Of a DNA stretch of 37,614 nt, positions 1-7,889 are shown in pieces (the first letter of the stretch is position 1; every line of letters starts with the position of its first letter). Where the stretch lies: the NCBI GenBank assembly GCA_002390675.1, contig DGPZ01000076.1, forward strand, positions 1 to 37,614. Direction: 5' to 3'. This stretch comes from Deltaproteobacteria bacterium UBA4427 (GTDB lineage: Bacteria > Myxococcota_A > UBA9160 > UBA4427). A program made the position numbers and the translations under genes. A model generated the notes under the pieces. That model was not told where the DNA came from and made no database searches. It saw only the letters and a program-made list of their open reading frames with translations.

Positions 1-178
1 CATTCGTCCCCCACACGAAGAGATCGCGCACGAAATCATGGCCCCACCGACGTCGCACCGATAGACTGCGCCGCCTGTCAAATGAAGCGCTTTCTTCATG
101 TGACATCGTACCACCCGCGCCTGGCTCGCATTCCCGATCAGACTGAGCGAGCACCCAAGCCACAGAACCGAGGATCCC

Positions 179-1336
179 GTGACGACTCGTCCCGATGCCA
201 GACCTGACCGACCGCAATTCTCTTCCGGCCCCTGCGCAAAGCGCCCGGGCTGGACGATCAACGGACTCAAGGACGCCCTCACCGGCCGATCCCATCGCGC
301 CGCTCCAGCCAAAGCGCGAATCCAAGAAGTATCGGACCGCAGCCGCTCGATTCTCGGAATGCCGGACGACTGGAAAGTCGGCATCGTGCCGGCCTCGGAT
401 ACCGGTGCGGTTGAGCTGGCGCTTTGGTCCATGCTCGGCGAGCGCGGCGTCGATCTCCTCGCTTGGGAGAGCTTTGGATCAGGCTGGGTTGGCGATGTTG
501 TTAAGCAACTAAAGCTCGAAGATACACGCACGCTTGAGGCGGACTACGGACAACTCCCCGACCTCGGCGCGGTCGACTTCTCTCGAGACGTCGTATTCAC
601 TTGGAACGGAACAACGTCGGGTGTGCGCGTGCCCAACGGCGATTGGATCGCCGACGACCGCGGCGGCCTCACGATCTGTGACGCGACCTCGGCCGCGTTC
701 GCGATGGATCTGGCATGGGACAAGCTCGACGTCGTCACTTGGTCTTGGCAGAAGGTGCTCGGCGGAGAAGCTGCACACGGCATGCTGGCGCTTTCGCCTC
801 GGGCAGTGGCACGCCTTGAGTCGTATACCCCGCCGTGGCCGATGCCCAAGATTTTTCGCCTAACAAAGGGCGGCAAGCTGAACGCGAGCATCTTTGAAGG
901 CTCCACGATCAACACACCCTCGATGATCTGTGTCGAGGATGCCGTTGACAGCCTCGTCTGGGCGGAGTCGGTCGGTGGCCTAGAAGGGTTGATCGGGCGA
1001 TCCCAAGCCAACCTGGATGCCGTCACGCGATGGGTTGAATCCTCCGATTGGGTTGGATTCCTGTGCGAAGACGAGGCCTCTCGCTCCTCAACGTCGATTT
1101 GCCTGAAGATCACGGACCCCTGGGCAGCAGAACGCCACGATGACGTCGTCGCAAAGACAGTCAAGGCCGCCACGAAGCGCCTCGACAAAGAGGGAGTCGC
1201 TTTCGATATCGGCTCCTACCGCGATGCTCCGACAGGATTGCGTCTCTGGGGCGGCGCGACGGTCGATACGGCCGATCTCGAGCGACTCTTCGCTTGGCTC
1301 GACTGGGCCTGGTCCGAGGCGAAATCCGAGGCCTAA
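179..1336 (+). CDS. serC: Phosphoserine aminotransferase
   Basis: PLP-dependent aminotransferase (fold type I) of serine biosynthesis. It converts 3-phosphohydroxypyruvate and glutamate to phosphoserine in the cytoplasm, and the family can also serve pyridoxal phosphate synthesis. Visible motifs are SSGPCAKRPGW (15-25), GIVPASDTGAVE (68-79, cofactor phosphate region), TWNGTTSGVRVPNG (141-154), ICDATSAAF with Asp168 (pyridine nitrogen contact) and SWQKVLGG with Lys192 as the Schiff-base lysine. The 385-residue length and these motifs fit the SerC subgroup known from alphaproteobacteria and Methanosarcina rather than the E. coli type. I chose the GTG at 179 because GAGGA at 170-174 precedes it and the SSGPC core follows shortly after. 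It is convergent with the next gene. No serA or serB lies nearby. Confidence 0.93.
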   Translation: MTTRPDARPDRPQFSSGPCAKRPGWTINGLKDALTGRSHRAAPAKARIQEVSDRSRSILGMPDDWKVGIVPASDTGAVELALWSMLGERGVDLLAWESFGSGWVGDVVKQLKLEDTRTLEADYGQLPDLGAVDFSRDVVFTWNGTTSGVRVPNGDWIADDRGGLTICDATSAAFAMDLAWDKLDVVTWSWQKVLGGEAAHGMLALSPRAVARLESYTPPWPMPKIFRLTKGGKLNASIFEGSTINTPSMICVEDAVDSLVWAESVGGLEGLIGRSQANLDAVTRWVESSDWVGFLCEDEASRSSTSICLKITDPWAAERHDDVVAKTVKAATKRLDKEGVAFDIGSYRDAPTGLRLWGGATVDTADLERLFAWLDWAWSEAKSEA

Positions 1337-1351
1337 AGCTCAGCGGAAGAC

Positions 1352-1423
1352 AGAGTCAGGTGGCTCTCACGAGTCAGACCACCCTCAAGAGTTAGGCGGC
1401 TCTCCCGGACCAGCCGGCTTTCA
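1352..1423. repeat. Two imperfect tandem 36-base units between convergent genes
   Basis: Units 1352-1387 and 1388-1423 agree at about 26 of 36 positions, best over the first 20. Each can form its own weak stem-loop (GGTGG/CCACC in the first, CGGCT/AGCCG in the second). They lie in the gap between serC and the converging coiled-coil gene, where a bidirectional transcription end is expected. No T-run follows, so a terminator role is only inferred. Confidence 0.45.
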
Positions 1424-1433
1424 CAATTGCGCA

Positions 1434-2147
1434 TTAGTCGTCGGACTGCGCCCCATTTGTGACAACAACCTTCATGGCCTGCAGGCGTTGGATCTGCTCT
1501 TCCTGAGTGCGAAGACGATCCTTTTTCACATCGAGCTCCGCGCGAACCGAGGCGTAGAGCTGCTCCTGGTTATTCATGCGCTTGCGCGTTCGAAGTTCCG
1601 TTTCTTTAGCGAGCTTGAGTTCCTCCGTCATCTTCGCAACGAGCTCTGTGGCTTCGCCGAGCTCGGAGCGGAGCGAGTCGTCGGTTGCCGTCAAGGAAGG
1701 CGCAACCGGAGCCGGCGTGGAGACCTTCGCGGGAGCGCGACTGGCTATTTCAAGGCGTGTTTCGAGTGTCGACACCTGAGCGGTCAACTGCTCCCGCTCG
1801 GCACGACTACGGTCACGCTCGCGCTCTACGCGCTCAATCTTTTCTTCGAAATCTGCCAAACGGGCAGCGGTCCCAAGAGGCAGATCCGTGCCCCCCTTCT
1901 CATCCCGCGCCGAGCGCTTCTTCGCTTTGTCGGCTCGCTTCCGAAACGTCGCTAATTCCTCGGCTTGTTTCTTCCGGGTCTGAACTTCTTTGGATAGGCG
2001 CGCGGCGAGGTCTTGACGCTCGCTCGAAACACGATCATGCGCCTCATTCGCCGCAGCGGCGCGGGCATCAGCCAGCTGCCAAAGTCGTCCCAACACAATC
2101 GCGACACCCGCCGCGATACCTAAAAGAAGCCACTCTGTCGTGGACAT
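1434..2147 (-). CDS. Membrane-anchored coiled-coil protein of unknown function
   Basis: A 237-residue protein that I do not recognise as a named family. It has an N-terminal hydrophobic segment at about residues 5-21 (a likely single membrane anchor with the bulk cytoplasmic). A long, charged, heptad-like region rich in Glu, Lys, Arg, Ala and Gln follows, broken by an Ala/Pro/Thr-rich linker near residues 147-162. A second helical part continues to the C-terminus. This is the architecture of structural or scaffold proteins, as in RmuC or TolA-like coiled coils, but no catalytic motif is seen. I chose ATG at 2147 because a strong SD (GGAGGA, reading the minus strand, positions 2159-2154) sits 6 bases upstream. 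The TTG just before it is too close to that SD. It diverges from the uracil-DNA glycosylase gene across 88 bases. Confidence 0.75.
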   Translation of the reverse strand: MSTTEWLLLGIAAGVAIVLGRLWQLADARAAAANEAHDRVSSERQDLAARLSKEVQTRKKQAEELATFRKRADKAKKRSARDEKGGTDLPLGTAARLADFEEKIERVERERDRSRAEREQLTAQVSTLETRLEIASRAPAKVSTPAPVAPSLTATDDSLRSELGEATELVAKMTEELKLAKETELRTRKRMNNQEQLYASVRAELDVKKDRLRTQEEQIQRLQAMKVVVTNGAQSDD

Positions 2148-2235
2148 CAAAATTCCTCCGCGGGCGACTCGGCGCCCTACTCACCCGAGTCTACACTGCT
2201 AGCGCCTCCCGCACGCACCCCCCTTTCGAATTCGA

Positions 2236-2991
2236 ATGGAAACTGACGACTTGGGCCACGCCGACCGCCTTATTACCGCCACTCGCCGCCTCTGCGAAAC
2301 TCTCGCCCCACTTGAGTTCGCCGCGCCGGTGAGCCACGTCTACAACCCTCTTATCTACGCCGCCCGCGGTCATCGCCGCTACATCCGGCGCTTCGGTGAC
2401 AGCCAAAAACGCATCGTCTTCCTAGGCATGAATCCGGGGCCCTACGGCATGTCCCAGACCGGCGTGCCCTTCGGAGAAGTCGCCATGGTGCGGGATTGGA
2501 TGGGCATCGAAGAACGCATCGACCGTCCCGAAAAGGAGCATCCGAAACGCCCCATCGAAGGCTTTGCCTGCACCCGAAGCGAGGTCAGCGGACGCCGACT
2601 ATGGGGGGCCGTTGAGGCCCACTGGAAGTCACCGGAAGCCTTCTTCAAGAACCATTTCATGGTCAATTATTGCCCTCTCGTATTCATGGAAGAAACCGGC
2701 CGGAACAGAACCCCCGACAAGCTGCCTGCCGCCGAACGCGAACCGCTCTACGAAGCGTGTAACGCTCATTTGCGGCGACTGATCGACATCCTTCAGCCCG
2801 AATGGATCGTCGGGATAGGTGCCTTCGCCGAGGCACGCTCGAGGGAGATCCTGGGCGACCGTGATCTTCAGTTTGGTCGCATCCTTCATCCGAGCCCTGC
2901 GAGTCCCAAGGCGAACAAGGATTGGGCCGGCGCGGCACGCAAGGAATTTAAAGCGATGGGCCTGTGCAAACGCCCCGGAACTAAAACCTGA
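2236..2991 (+). CDS. SMUG1-type uracil-DNA glycosylase
   Basis: Base-excision repair enzyme that removes uracil (and in known SMUG1 proteins 5-hydroxymethyluracil) from DNA. Motif 1 is GMNPGPYGMSQTGVPFG (64-80), with Asn66 at the water-activating position. Motif 2 is HPSPASP (218-224), with His218 matching the catalytic histidine. The segment NYCPLVF (144-150) fits the base-stacking and recognition strand of the family. At 251 residues it is close to vertebrate SMUG1 (about 270). ATG at 2236 has no evident SD, and translation may be leaderless or weak. Later in-frame starts would shorten the N-terminal helix but not the active site. It is transcribed away from the coiled-coil gene and toward the cyclophilin gene. 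The family assignment is firm; the exact base specificity is not visible. Confidence 0.9.
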   Translation: METDDLGHADRLITATRRLCETLAPLEFAAPVSHVYNPLIYAARGHRRYIRRFGDSQKRIVFLGMNPGPYGMSQTGVPFGEVAMVRDWMGIEERIDRPEKEHPKRPIEGFACTRSEVSGRRLWGAVEAHWKSPEAFFKNHFMVNYCPLVFMEETGRNRTPDKLPAAEREPLYEACNAHLRRLIDILQPEWIVGIGAFAEARSREILGDRDLQFGRILHPSPASPKANKDWAGAARKEFKAMGLCKRPGTKT

Positions 2992-3086
2992 ATCAACTAA
3001 GGACGAATCATCATCGAATCGAGCGCTTTGCGTTACCCTTCCCACGTCCTAACGACGTCCATAGATTCCAAGGAGAACAACCGCTC

Positions 3087-3785
3087 ATGATTCGCCCGAA
3101 CGGCCGCCTATCCACTTTTATGCTCTCTTTGCTCATCGTGCTCATCCTCGGATGCAGCGACGATGGAGCCACCGCCGGCGAAGCAGCACCGACCGACTCC
3201 GCCATGAAGGCGCTAGACGAATTCATTCTCAAGAATCCCGTTGATCGTTCGGCAACCAACTGGAAGACGCGGCTCAAGAAGCCGCCGCTGGTCAAATTCG
3301 ACGCGAGCAAGAAGTACATCTGGAAGCTCACTACAAATCAGGGCGAGTTGCTGATCAACATGCGCGCAGATGTCGCGCCCATGCATGTCGGCAGCACGTT
3401 CTACCTCACTCGACTCGGCTTTTACGACGGCATCCGCTTTCACCGCATCATCAAGGGCTTTATGGCACAGGGTGGCGACCCCAAGGGCAACGGCACCGGC
3501 GGGCCGGGATACAAGTACGCGGGGGAATTCCACGACTCGGCGACGCACGACACCGGCGGTACGCTCTCTATGGCCAATGCAGGCCCCCGAACGGACGGGA
3601 GTCAATTTTTCTTGACCTTCGGGCCTACGCCTAACCTCAATAATCGACACACGGTCTTCGGCAAAATCGAAGATCCGGATAGCTTGGCAGTGCTCAAGAA
3701 GATTGAGTCTCTCGGCGCCGCACGCGATCCCGGGCGTCCGACGCAGCCCGTCGTGATCGAGCGTGCGACGATCGTAATTCAGTAG
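3087..3785 (+). CDS. Lipoprotein cyclophilin-type peptidyl-prolyl cis-trans isomerase
   Basis: Prolyl isomerase assisting protein folding in the periplasm or at a membrane. Residues 1-22 form a signal peptide with the lipobox LILGC, and Cys23 is the predicted lipidated residue. An Ala/Asp-rich spacer follows, then a cyclophilin domain from about residue 72 to the end. Key family motifs are FHRIIKGFMAQGGD (with the catalytic Arg of FHRI), ANAGPRTDGSQFFLT, and NLNNRHTVFG. In the last one the position of human CypA Trp121 is Asn, as in many bacterial cyclophilins with low cyclosporin sensitivity. AAGGAG at 3070-3075 supports ATG 3087. The gene stands alone, converging on the unrecognised minus-strand gene downstream. 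Which membrane it reaches cannot be decided. The residue after the lipid Cys is Ser, which in enterobacterial rules would not retain it at the inner membrane. Confidence 0.92.
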   Translation: MIRPNGRLSTFMLSLLIVLILGCSDDGATAGEAAPTDSAMKALDEFILKNPVDRSATNWKTRLKKPPLVKFDASKKYIWKLTTNQGELLINMRADVAPMHVGSTFYLTRLGFYDGIRFHRIIKGFMAQGGDPKGNGTGGPGYKYAGEFHDSATHDTGGTLSMANAGPRTDGSQFFLTFGPTPNLNNRHTVFGKIEDPDSLAVLKKIESLGAARDPGRPTQPVVIERATIVIQ

Positions 3786-3846
3786 GCAAGCCTGCAGTTC
3801 ATGCGTCCACTCGCTTTCGCGCTCGTGTAGCCGGCATAACGAGTCG

Positions 3847-4686
3847 CTAGCTGAGCTGCAGCAAGAGGCCGTGACGCGCGACGGAGAATCGATCGGTCTT
3901 CAACCCTTCCTCCGTCGCGCTTTCATCCTTCGTACCCGCTGGCGAGGCTGGTCCGCCGTATAGAATCTTCCGAAGACATTGCGTGATATCATGCTCACTG
4001 CGGCCGGAAATCGTGTGCGCACGAATCAAAAGCGCTGGGTGGAAGCGCGCCGCATCTTCGAGTTCGGCCGCACCGGGTCGCAGGTCCTGCGTGACCACTG
4101 CCCCGAGCTCTGATAGGCACGCCTGGATCGTCTGTGATTTGACCCGCGAAGCATCGCTCGCGAGATCCACCACGTAGAGAAAACGACAGACGGGGACAGC
4201 CTCAAGTTCAGGCGCACTCGGCCTCTCAAAAGACGTCGCAGCCTCGGCGAGTCGACCCGCCAGCTCCCGCGCCGCCAGAGGCAGCGGCGGAGACTCCCCA
4301 GCGTCCTCAAGCCACGCAAACTCGCCGGTCCACAAAGTCATCAACAGCCGTCCTTGCGTCGTCGTCACCTGCCGAACCTCGCTGCGATCCAAAGCCGTCT
4401 GCTCCAGTACGACCTCGCTCTCCCAGCTCGTACGTCGACGGTCTCCAGCGAAGTTCGCGGGGGTCGCGCGCGCACTCCGCGGCGGGTGCAGAATCTGAAG
4501 AGCGAGGCCCCCTGGCGCGCTGCAAAGCGCTTCATATGGCCCAGGATTGTCGTAGAGAACGTCTCCTTGCTCGAAGCGAAAGGACGCAAGGGCATTCGCA
4601 AAGGCCGTTGGAACCGCCCATGCAAAGCCTTCGTAGAAATCCATTGGAGCGGCGCAATCCAGATCGTGATCGGTGGTGGCGGACAT
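3847..4686 (-). CDS. Unrecognised protein, about 279 residues
   Basis: I do not recognise this protein. It has no signal peptide or membrane segment. The N-terminal part is rich in aromatic and acidic residues (MDFYEGFAWAVP near the start). A middle stretch (residues about 95-125) looks beta-rich. A C-terminal part (about 165-245) contains CRFLYVVDLA and FHPALLIRAH and could be an alpha/beta sheet domain. I prefer ATG at 4686. A TTG at 4734 would add 16 residues (including HSHSH) but has no better SD. The reading frame is uninterrupted and the codon use resembles its neighbours, so it is probably a real gene. It is divergent from the recombinase-like gene and shares with it the regulatory gap 4687-4896. 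Confidence 0.65.
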   Translation of the reverse strand: MSATTDHDLDCAAPMDFYEGFAWAVPTAFANALASFRFEQGDVLYDNPGPYEALCSAPGGLALQILHPPRSARATPANFAGDRRRTSWESEVVLEQTALDRSEVRQVTTTQGRLLMTLWTGEFAWLEDAGESPPLPLAARELAGRLAEAATSFERPSAPELEAVPVCRFLYVVDLASDASRVKSQTIQACLSELGAVVTQDLRPGAAELEDAARFHPALLIRAHTISGRSEHDITQCLRKILYGGPASPAGTKDESATEEGLKTDRFSVARHGLLLQLS

Positions 4687-4798
4687 GTGCAGAAGTATAT
4701 CCCGGAGGGCATGCGAGTGTGAATGCCCGACCAAACTGCCAGAGGGTCATATTTAGGTCGATCCGCAACCCGTTGACTTGATTAACGAATCATCATTC

Positions 4799-4852
4799 AC
4801 GAATGTTCGTTCACGTCGAAGAGTTGACATCCGTGTCGACATTTGGAGAAAT
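4799..4852 (+). promoter_or_regulatory. Putative promoter with two short palindromes ahead of the recombinase-like gene
   Basis: TTGACA at 4824-4829 is a perfect -35 hexamer. The best -10 at 17-base spacing is AGAAAT (4847-4852), which is weak. ACGAATGTTCGT at 4799-4810 has 5-base inverted arms, and TGTCGACA at 4834-4841 is a perfect 8-base palindrome within the spacer, where a bound protein could block polymerase. The operator role is inferred only from position. Confidence 0.35.
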
Positions 4853-4896
4853 GACTCCCGGGTCAAATACCGGCCCCGATATCAGGAGGTTTCCCC

Positions 4897-6120
4897 TTGG
4901 CAGTCGAAGTCGCTTCCCCCCTTTCTCGAGCAGCGTCCGACTCAAACGACAGCCCAGACACGGTGATGACCGGTATCAGTGATACCGAACTCTCCGAAAG
5001 CGGCGCAGAGACCAAAGCCCCCACCTCAGCGCCCGCGCCGGCCCTCTCACGCAACGACGACGTCGATTTTCTGCTTCATCCCGCGGAGTTGGCCAAAGGC
5101 CGCCGCGCTGCTGAGAACTACCTCAGCAGCTTCCGCAGCGACGAAACCCGCAAGGTTGCCGAGGAAGCCCTCGAAACCCTCGCCACTGTTATCAGCGGGG
5201 GAAAATGCGACTCGGTCGAATTCCCGTGGCAGCAGGTTCAGCCCTATCACGGCGCCGCCGCACTCACGATTCTGAAGAAAAAGGGTGCGCCCGCGCGCGT
5301 AGAATCGTTGCGCTGCCGACGTGACACGACGCGCAGCTATCGTGTCGTGCCGGAGGCCTATCCGCCGCGACAGGTCCAAAAGATCCGCAGCACGCTCAGC
5401 AAAGTCATCGAGCAATGTGCTGAGCTCGGCTTCGTACTGAGCGACGAACCGGAAGAAAAAACCACTGCACCCTCGAAGGCAAAGAAGACTTCAAAGACCT
5501 CGAAGAAGACTGCGCCGGCTGGTGGTCGCCTGCTCGGTGATGGCGAAATTCGTGCTCTTGTCGCGGCGTCTGCCGCCGCCGGCGATGCTGCCGGTCACCG
5601 AGATGCAGTGCTCTTCTCCCTAATTTATCGCGGTCTCAAGATCGCAGAAATCACGGCGCTGACCTTTGAGAGCGTTAAGTTCAGCAATAAGACTGGTATT
5701 TGCAGCATCGTCGCGAAGCCCAGCCGCGGCGGAAGCCGTGGTAGGCGCATCGATCTGGCGAATGACGAACTGATCATCCTCGAGGATTGGCTCGACCATC
5801 GCGGGGATAAGGCGGGAGCCCTCCTCTCCACCGTCCTCAAGAACAAGGTCGAAGGCAAGCGTCTCACGACCGCCCTGCTCAAGACCATCTGCGAGGAACG
5901 CGCCGAGGACGCGAAGGTGCCCGAGTTCGTTCCGAACGACCTGAGTCGAAGCGCGGAAGCTCTCGAGAGCCATCGAAAGTCTGCAAAGCGCAAGGCAGCA
6001 CGCGCAGCCCAGGAGAACATGAGCTCCGCAGAAAAGGCTCTCTACCTGGCTTCCTCGGAGACCGACGCGGACGCGCTCAATGAAGCGATCCAGTTCCCCT
6101 TCTTGGGCCTAAACATCTAG
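4897..6120 (+). CDS. Catalytically degenerate tyrosine-recombinase homologue
   Basis: A 407-residue relative of site-specific integrases that appears to have lost activity. Residues 53-185 resemble the core-binding (SAM-like) domain, with AENYLSSFRSDETRK and CDSVEFPWQQV matching a family of bacterial integrases. A Lys/Ser/Thr/Pro-rich linker (186-210) precedes the catalytic-like domain (211-395). There the first catalytic Arg (GLR in GLRxxE) is Lys248 in GLKIAEI. The H-x-x-R box is Asn347-Asp-Leu-Ser350. The second H/W position falls in a Lys/Ala-rich stretch. Tyr383 may align with the nucleophile. Residues 1-52 are Ser/Asp/Glu-rich and probably disordered. TTG at 4897 is chosen because AGGAGGT lies 6 bases upstream at 4884-4890. 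No att-like repeats or phage genes flank it, so a DNA-binding, non-recombining role is inferred. It could instead be a family with shifted catalytic residues. Confidence 0.7.
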   Translation: MAVEVASPLSRAASDSNDSPDTVMTGISDTELSESGAETKAPTSAPAPALSRNDDVDFLLHPAELAKGRRAAENYLSSFRSDETRKVAEEALETLATVISGGKCDSVEFPWQQVQPYHGAAALTILKKKGAPARVESLRCRRDTTRSYRVVPEAYPPRQVQKIRSTLSKVIEQCAELGFVLSDEPEEKTTAPSKAKKTSKTSKKTAPAGGRLLGDGEIRALVAASAAAGDAAGHRDAVLFSLIYRGLKIAEITALTFESVKFSNKTGICSIVAKPSRGGSRGRRIDLANDELIILEDWLDHRGDKAGALLSTVLKNKVEGKRLTTALLKTICEERAEDAKVPEFVPNDLSRSAEALESHRKSAKRKAARAAQENMSSAEKALYLASSETDADALNEAIQFPFLGLNI

Positions 6121-6159
6121 TGAGTGGTCTGCCGAGCGGTCGCCAATACTCGGCGCTAG

Positions 6160-6462
6160 ACCCGGTGCAAAAAAAGGGCGGGTCGAACCTTCTTTCGAAC
6201 CGCTGAGGAGATGACTGCAAATTTGTCGTGCGGTGGGGCCCATATACGGACCTGGGAGCCCCTCGCAGCCGGAAGACGAGTAGTACTGACCCTCGACCTT
6301 TCCGAGCGCCAGGACGGCAGCCAGGAGCTTCAACTTGTCGGTCAAGTCGTCTGGACGCGGCGGGAGCTGATGGCAGGCGTGGGTAGCAGACTCGAATAAC
6401 CAGGCTTCGGGGTCGAGTTTACGGAAGGATCGCGATTCCAGCTCGATGCCCTCGCGTCCTAA
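6160..6462 (+). pseudogene. PilZ-domain gene remnant with an internal stop
   Basis: An open frame from 6160 carries a PilZ-like sequence: TANLSCGGAHIRTWEPLAAG, then LQLVGQVVWTRREL, then an in-frame TAA at 6397-6399. The same frame continues with PGFGVEFTEGSRFQLD and ends at TAA 6460-6462. The NLS-GG, VVW and GVEF elements are the hallmarks of PilZ domains, and the spacing fits the myxobacterial paralogue type (TIGR02266-like). The piece before the first stop could be made alone as 62 residues from ATG 6211, but it would lack the final strand and helix. The upstream part of a PilZ domain is also missing, since a stop precedes at 6157. PilZ proteins usually bind c-di-GMP, but the RxxxR motif is not visible here. 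A CAA-to-TAA change would explain the internal stop, and a sequencing error is possible. Confidence 0.65.
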
Positions 6463-6569
6463 TCTCACGAGGCTTAAATCAAAGCGATTTGGAAACGTGT
6501 CGCCGCTGGGCGATTCGCCGGTGCCAAACCTCTAACCGGTCGCCTGTCAGCGGGGCCTCGGCCCGGCCG

Positions 6570-7889
6570 TCAGCCTTCGATCTCGTATTCCGCCATCTTA
6601 CGGCGGAGTGTCGACCGATCGATCTCGAGGAGTTTCGCGGCCCGAGTTCGATTGGCGTCGCAGTCTTCGAGGGCCTGGAGGATGGCCCTTCGTTCGAGTT
6701 CACGAAGTGAGATTCCCCTTGGAATACCTCCGGCGCCCGTGCCGGTCAGCGCCGAAGCGCCGCCTCGACCGAGCTGATCCGCAGGGAGGTGGAGCATGCC
6801 AACAGGCGAATCCCCCGCCGCGGCGCGCGCACCCTGAACGATATTCCGAAGCTGCCGGATATTGCCCGGTAGTGGCGCACGACAGAGCGCTTCCATTGCT
6901 TCAGGCGTAAAGCTATCGGCCCCGTCGCGGTCGAAGTGACTGACCAACATGGGGATATCCTCGCGTCGGTCCGCGATCGCAGGCAATCGAATCTCGATCC
7001 CGCGCAATCGGTAGTAGATATCTTCTCGCAGGCTGCCCTCGTCGATCATCACCTGCGCTTCGCGATTCGTGGCGGCCACGAAGCGAACATTCACCCGTTC
7101 CGCCTTCTCAGCCCCGACCGGCCTCACTTCGCCGTCGTCGATCACGCGGAGCAGCTTTGCCTGAAAACCAGGATCGAGGGTCTCGAGCTCATCTAGAAAA
7201 AGCACCCCTTCGTGGGCCTCGCGCAACAGACCTCGCCGATCCCGGTCGGCGCCGGTGAAGGCACCACGGCGGTGACCGAAGAATTCTGACTCGAAAAGAT
7301 CAGAGGGCGACAAAGCGCAGTTATGCGCCACAAAGGGCCCCTTACTGAGCCCCGAATGCGTATGGATCGCCCGGGAAACCAATTCTTTGCCAGTGCCCGT
7401 GTCACCTGTGACAAGCACATGAACATCGCTTCTCGCGGCCATCAGGACCCGGTGTCGTACTTCAACCATGGCTTTGCTCTGCCCTACCAACTCAGGAACC
7501 GTCGCATCGGCGATCACACTTCGACGTCGAGTCAACAGGGCGCGTTCGACTGCCAAGCCGACACTGCTAGGTGTCGCCGGCTTCACTAGGTAGTTGACTG
7601 CGCCTAGCCGAATCGCATCGATCACGTCCGACACGTCTTCGTTTGCAGTCAAAACAATCGCCGGCAGATCGGGCCACCGCTGGCCCAGATGCGTTAACAG
7701 CTCGAAGCCATCCATAGAGGGCATTCTGAGGTCGGTGATGACGAGGTCAAAGGCGCCGGCTTCTAGGGCAAGCAAAGCCTCCACACCGTTGCCCGTCAGA
7801 CGAACTTCAAAGCCCATCTCTTCGAGCAATAATTTCAGATACTCGCCCGAAGCGCGCTCATCTTCGGCCACAAGAATCGAGTCGGGCAT
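6570..7889 (-). CDS. Sigma-54-dependent response regulator (NtrC family)
   Basis: Two-component transcription activator of 439 residues with the full three-part layout. The receiver domain (1-120) has acidic pocket residues near 10-11, phospho-acceptor Asp53 in TDLRMPSMDG and Lys103. The AAA+ domain (134-360) has Walker A GDTGTGKE (162-169), GAFTGA (209-214, the loop that contacts sigma-54), Walker B GVLFLDE (228-234) and sensor segment FVAATNRE. The Fis-type helix-turn-helix at the C-terminus is NRTRAAKLLEIDRSTLRRK. The intact GAFTGA means it should open sigma-54 promoters, not just bind DNA. Its ATG overlaps the kinase stop by one base (TAATG), so the two are co-translated partners. By eye I saw no convincing -24/-12 element in the intergenic gaps of this window, so the targets are probably elsewhere. 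Confidence 0.95.
   Translation of the reverse strand: MPDSILVAEDERASGEYLKLLLEEMGFEVRLTGNGVEALLALEAGAFDLVITDLRMPSMDGFELLTHLGQRWPDLPAIVLTANEDVSDVIDAIRLGAVNYLVKPATPSSVGLAVERALLTRRRSVIADATVPELVGQSKAMVEVRHRVLMAARSDVHVLVTGDTGTGKELVSRAIHTHSGLSKGPFVAHNCALSPSDLFESEFFGHRRGAFTGADRDRRGLLREAHEGVLFLDELETLDPGFQAKLLRVIDDGEVRPVGAEKAERVNVRFVAATNREAQVMIDEGSLREDIYYRLRGIEIRLPAIADRREDIPMLVSHFDRDGADSFTPEAMEALCRAPLPGNIRQLRNIVQGARAAAGDSPVGMLHLPADQLGRGGASALTGTGAGGIPRGISLRELERRAILQALEDCDANRTRAAKLLEIDRSTLRRKMAEYEIEG

Noticed and set aside
1..58. A short open minus-strand frame running off the window edge (19 codons, with GTG at 58).
   Set aside because: The peptide looks protein-like but is too short to support, and no SD or family match is visible. 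It may be the start of a divergent gene outside the window.
4884..6120. Integrase of a genomic island with attachment sites.
   Set aside because: No direct repeats, tRNA gene, phage or plasmid genes flank it, and the catalytic residues are changed.
6109..6468. 119-codon minus-strand frame over the PilZ remnant.
   Set aside because: It is antisense to recognisable PilZ sequence and has no family features.
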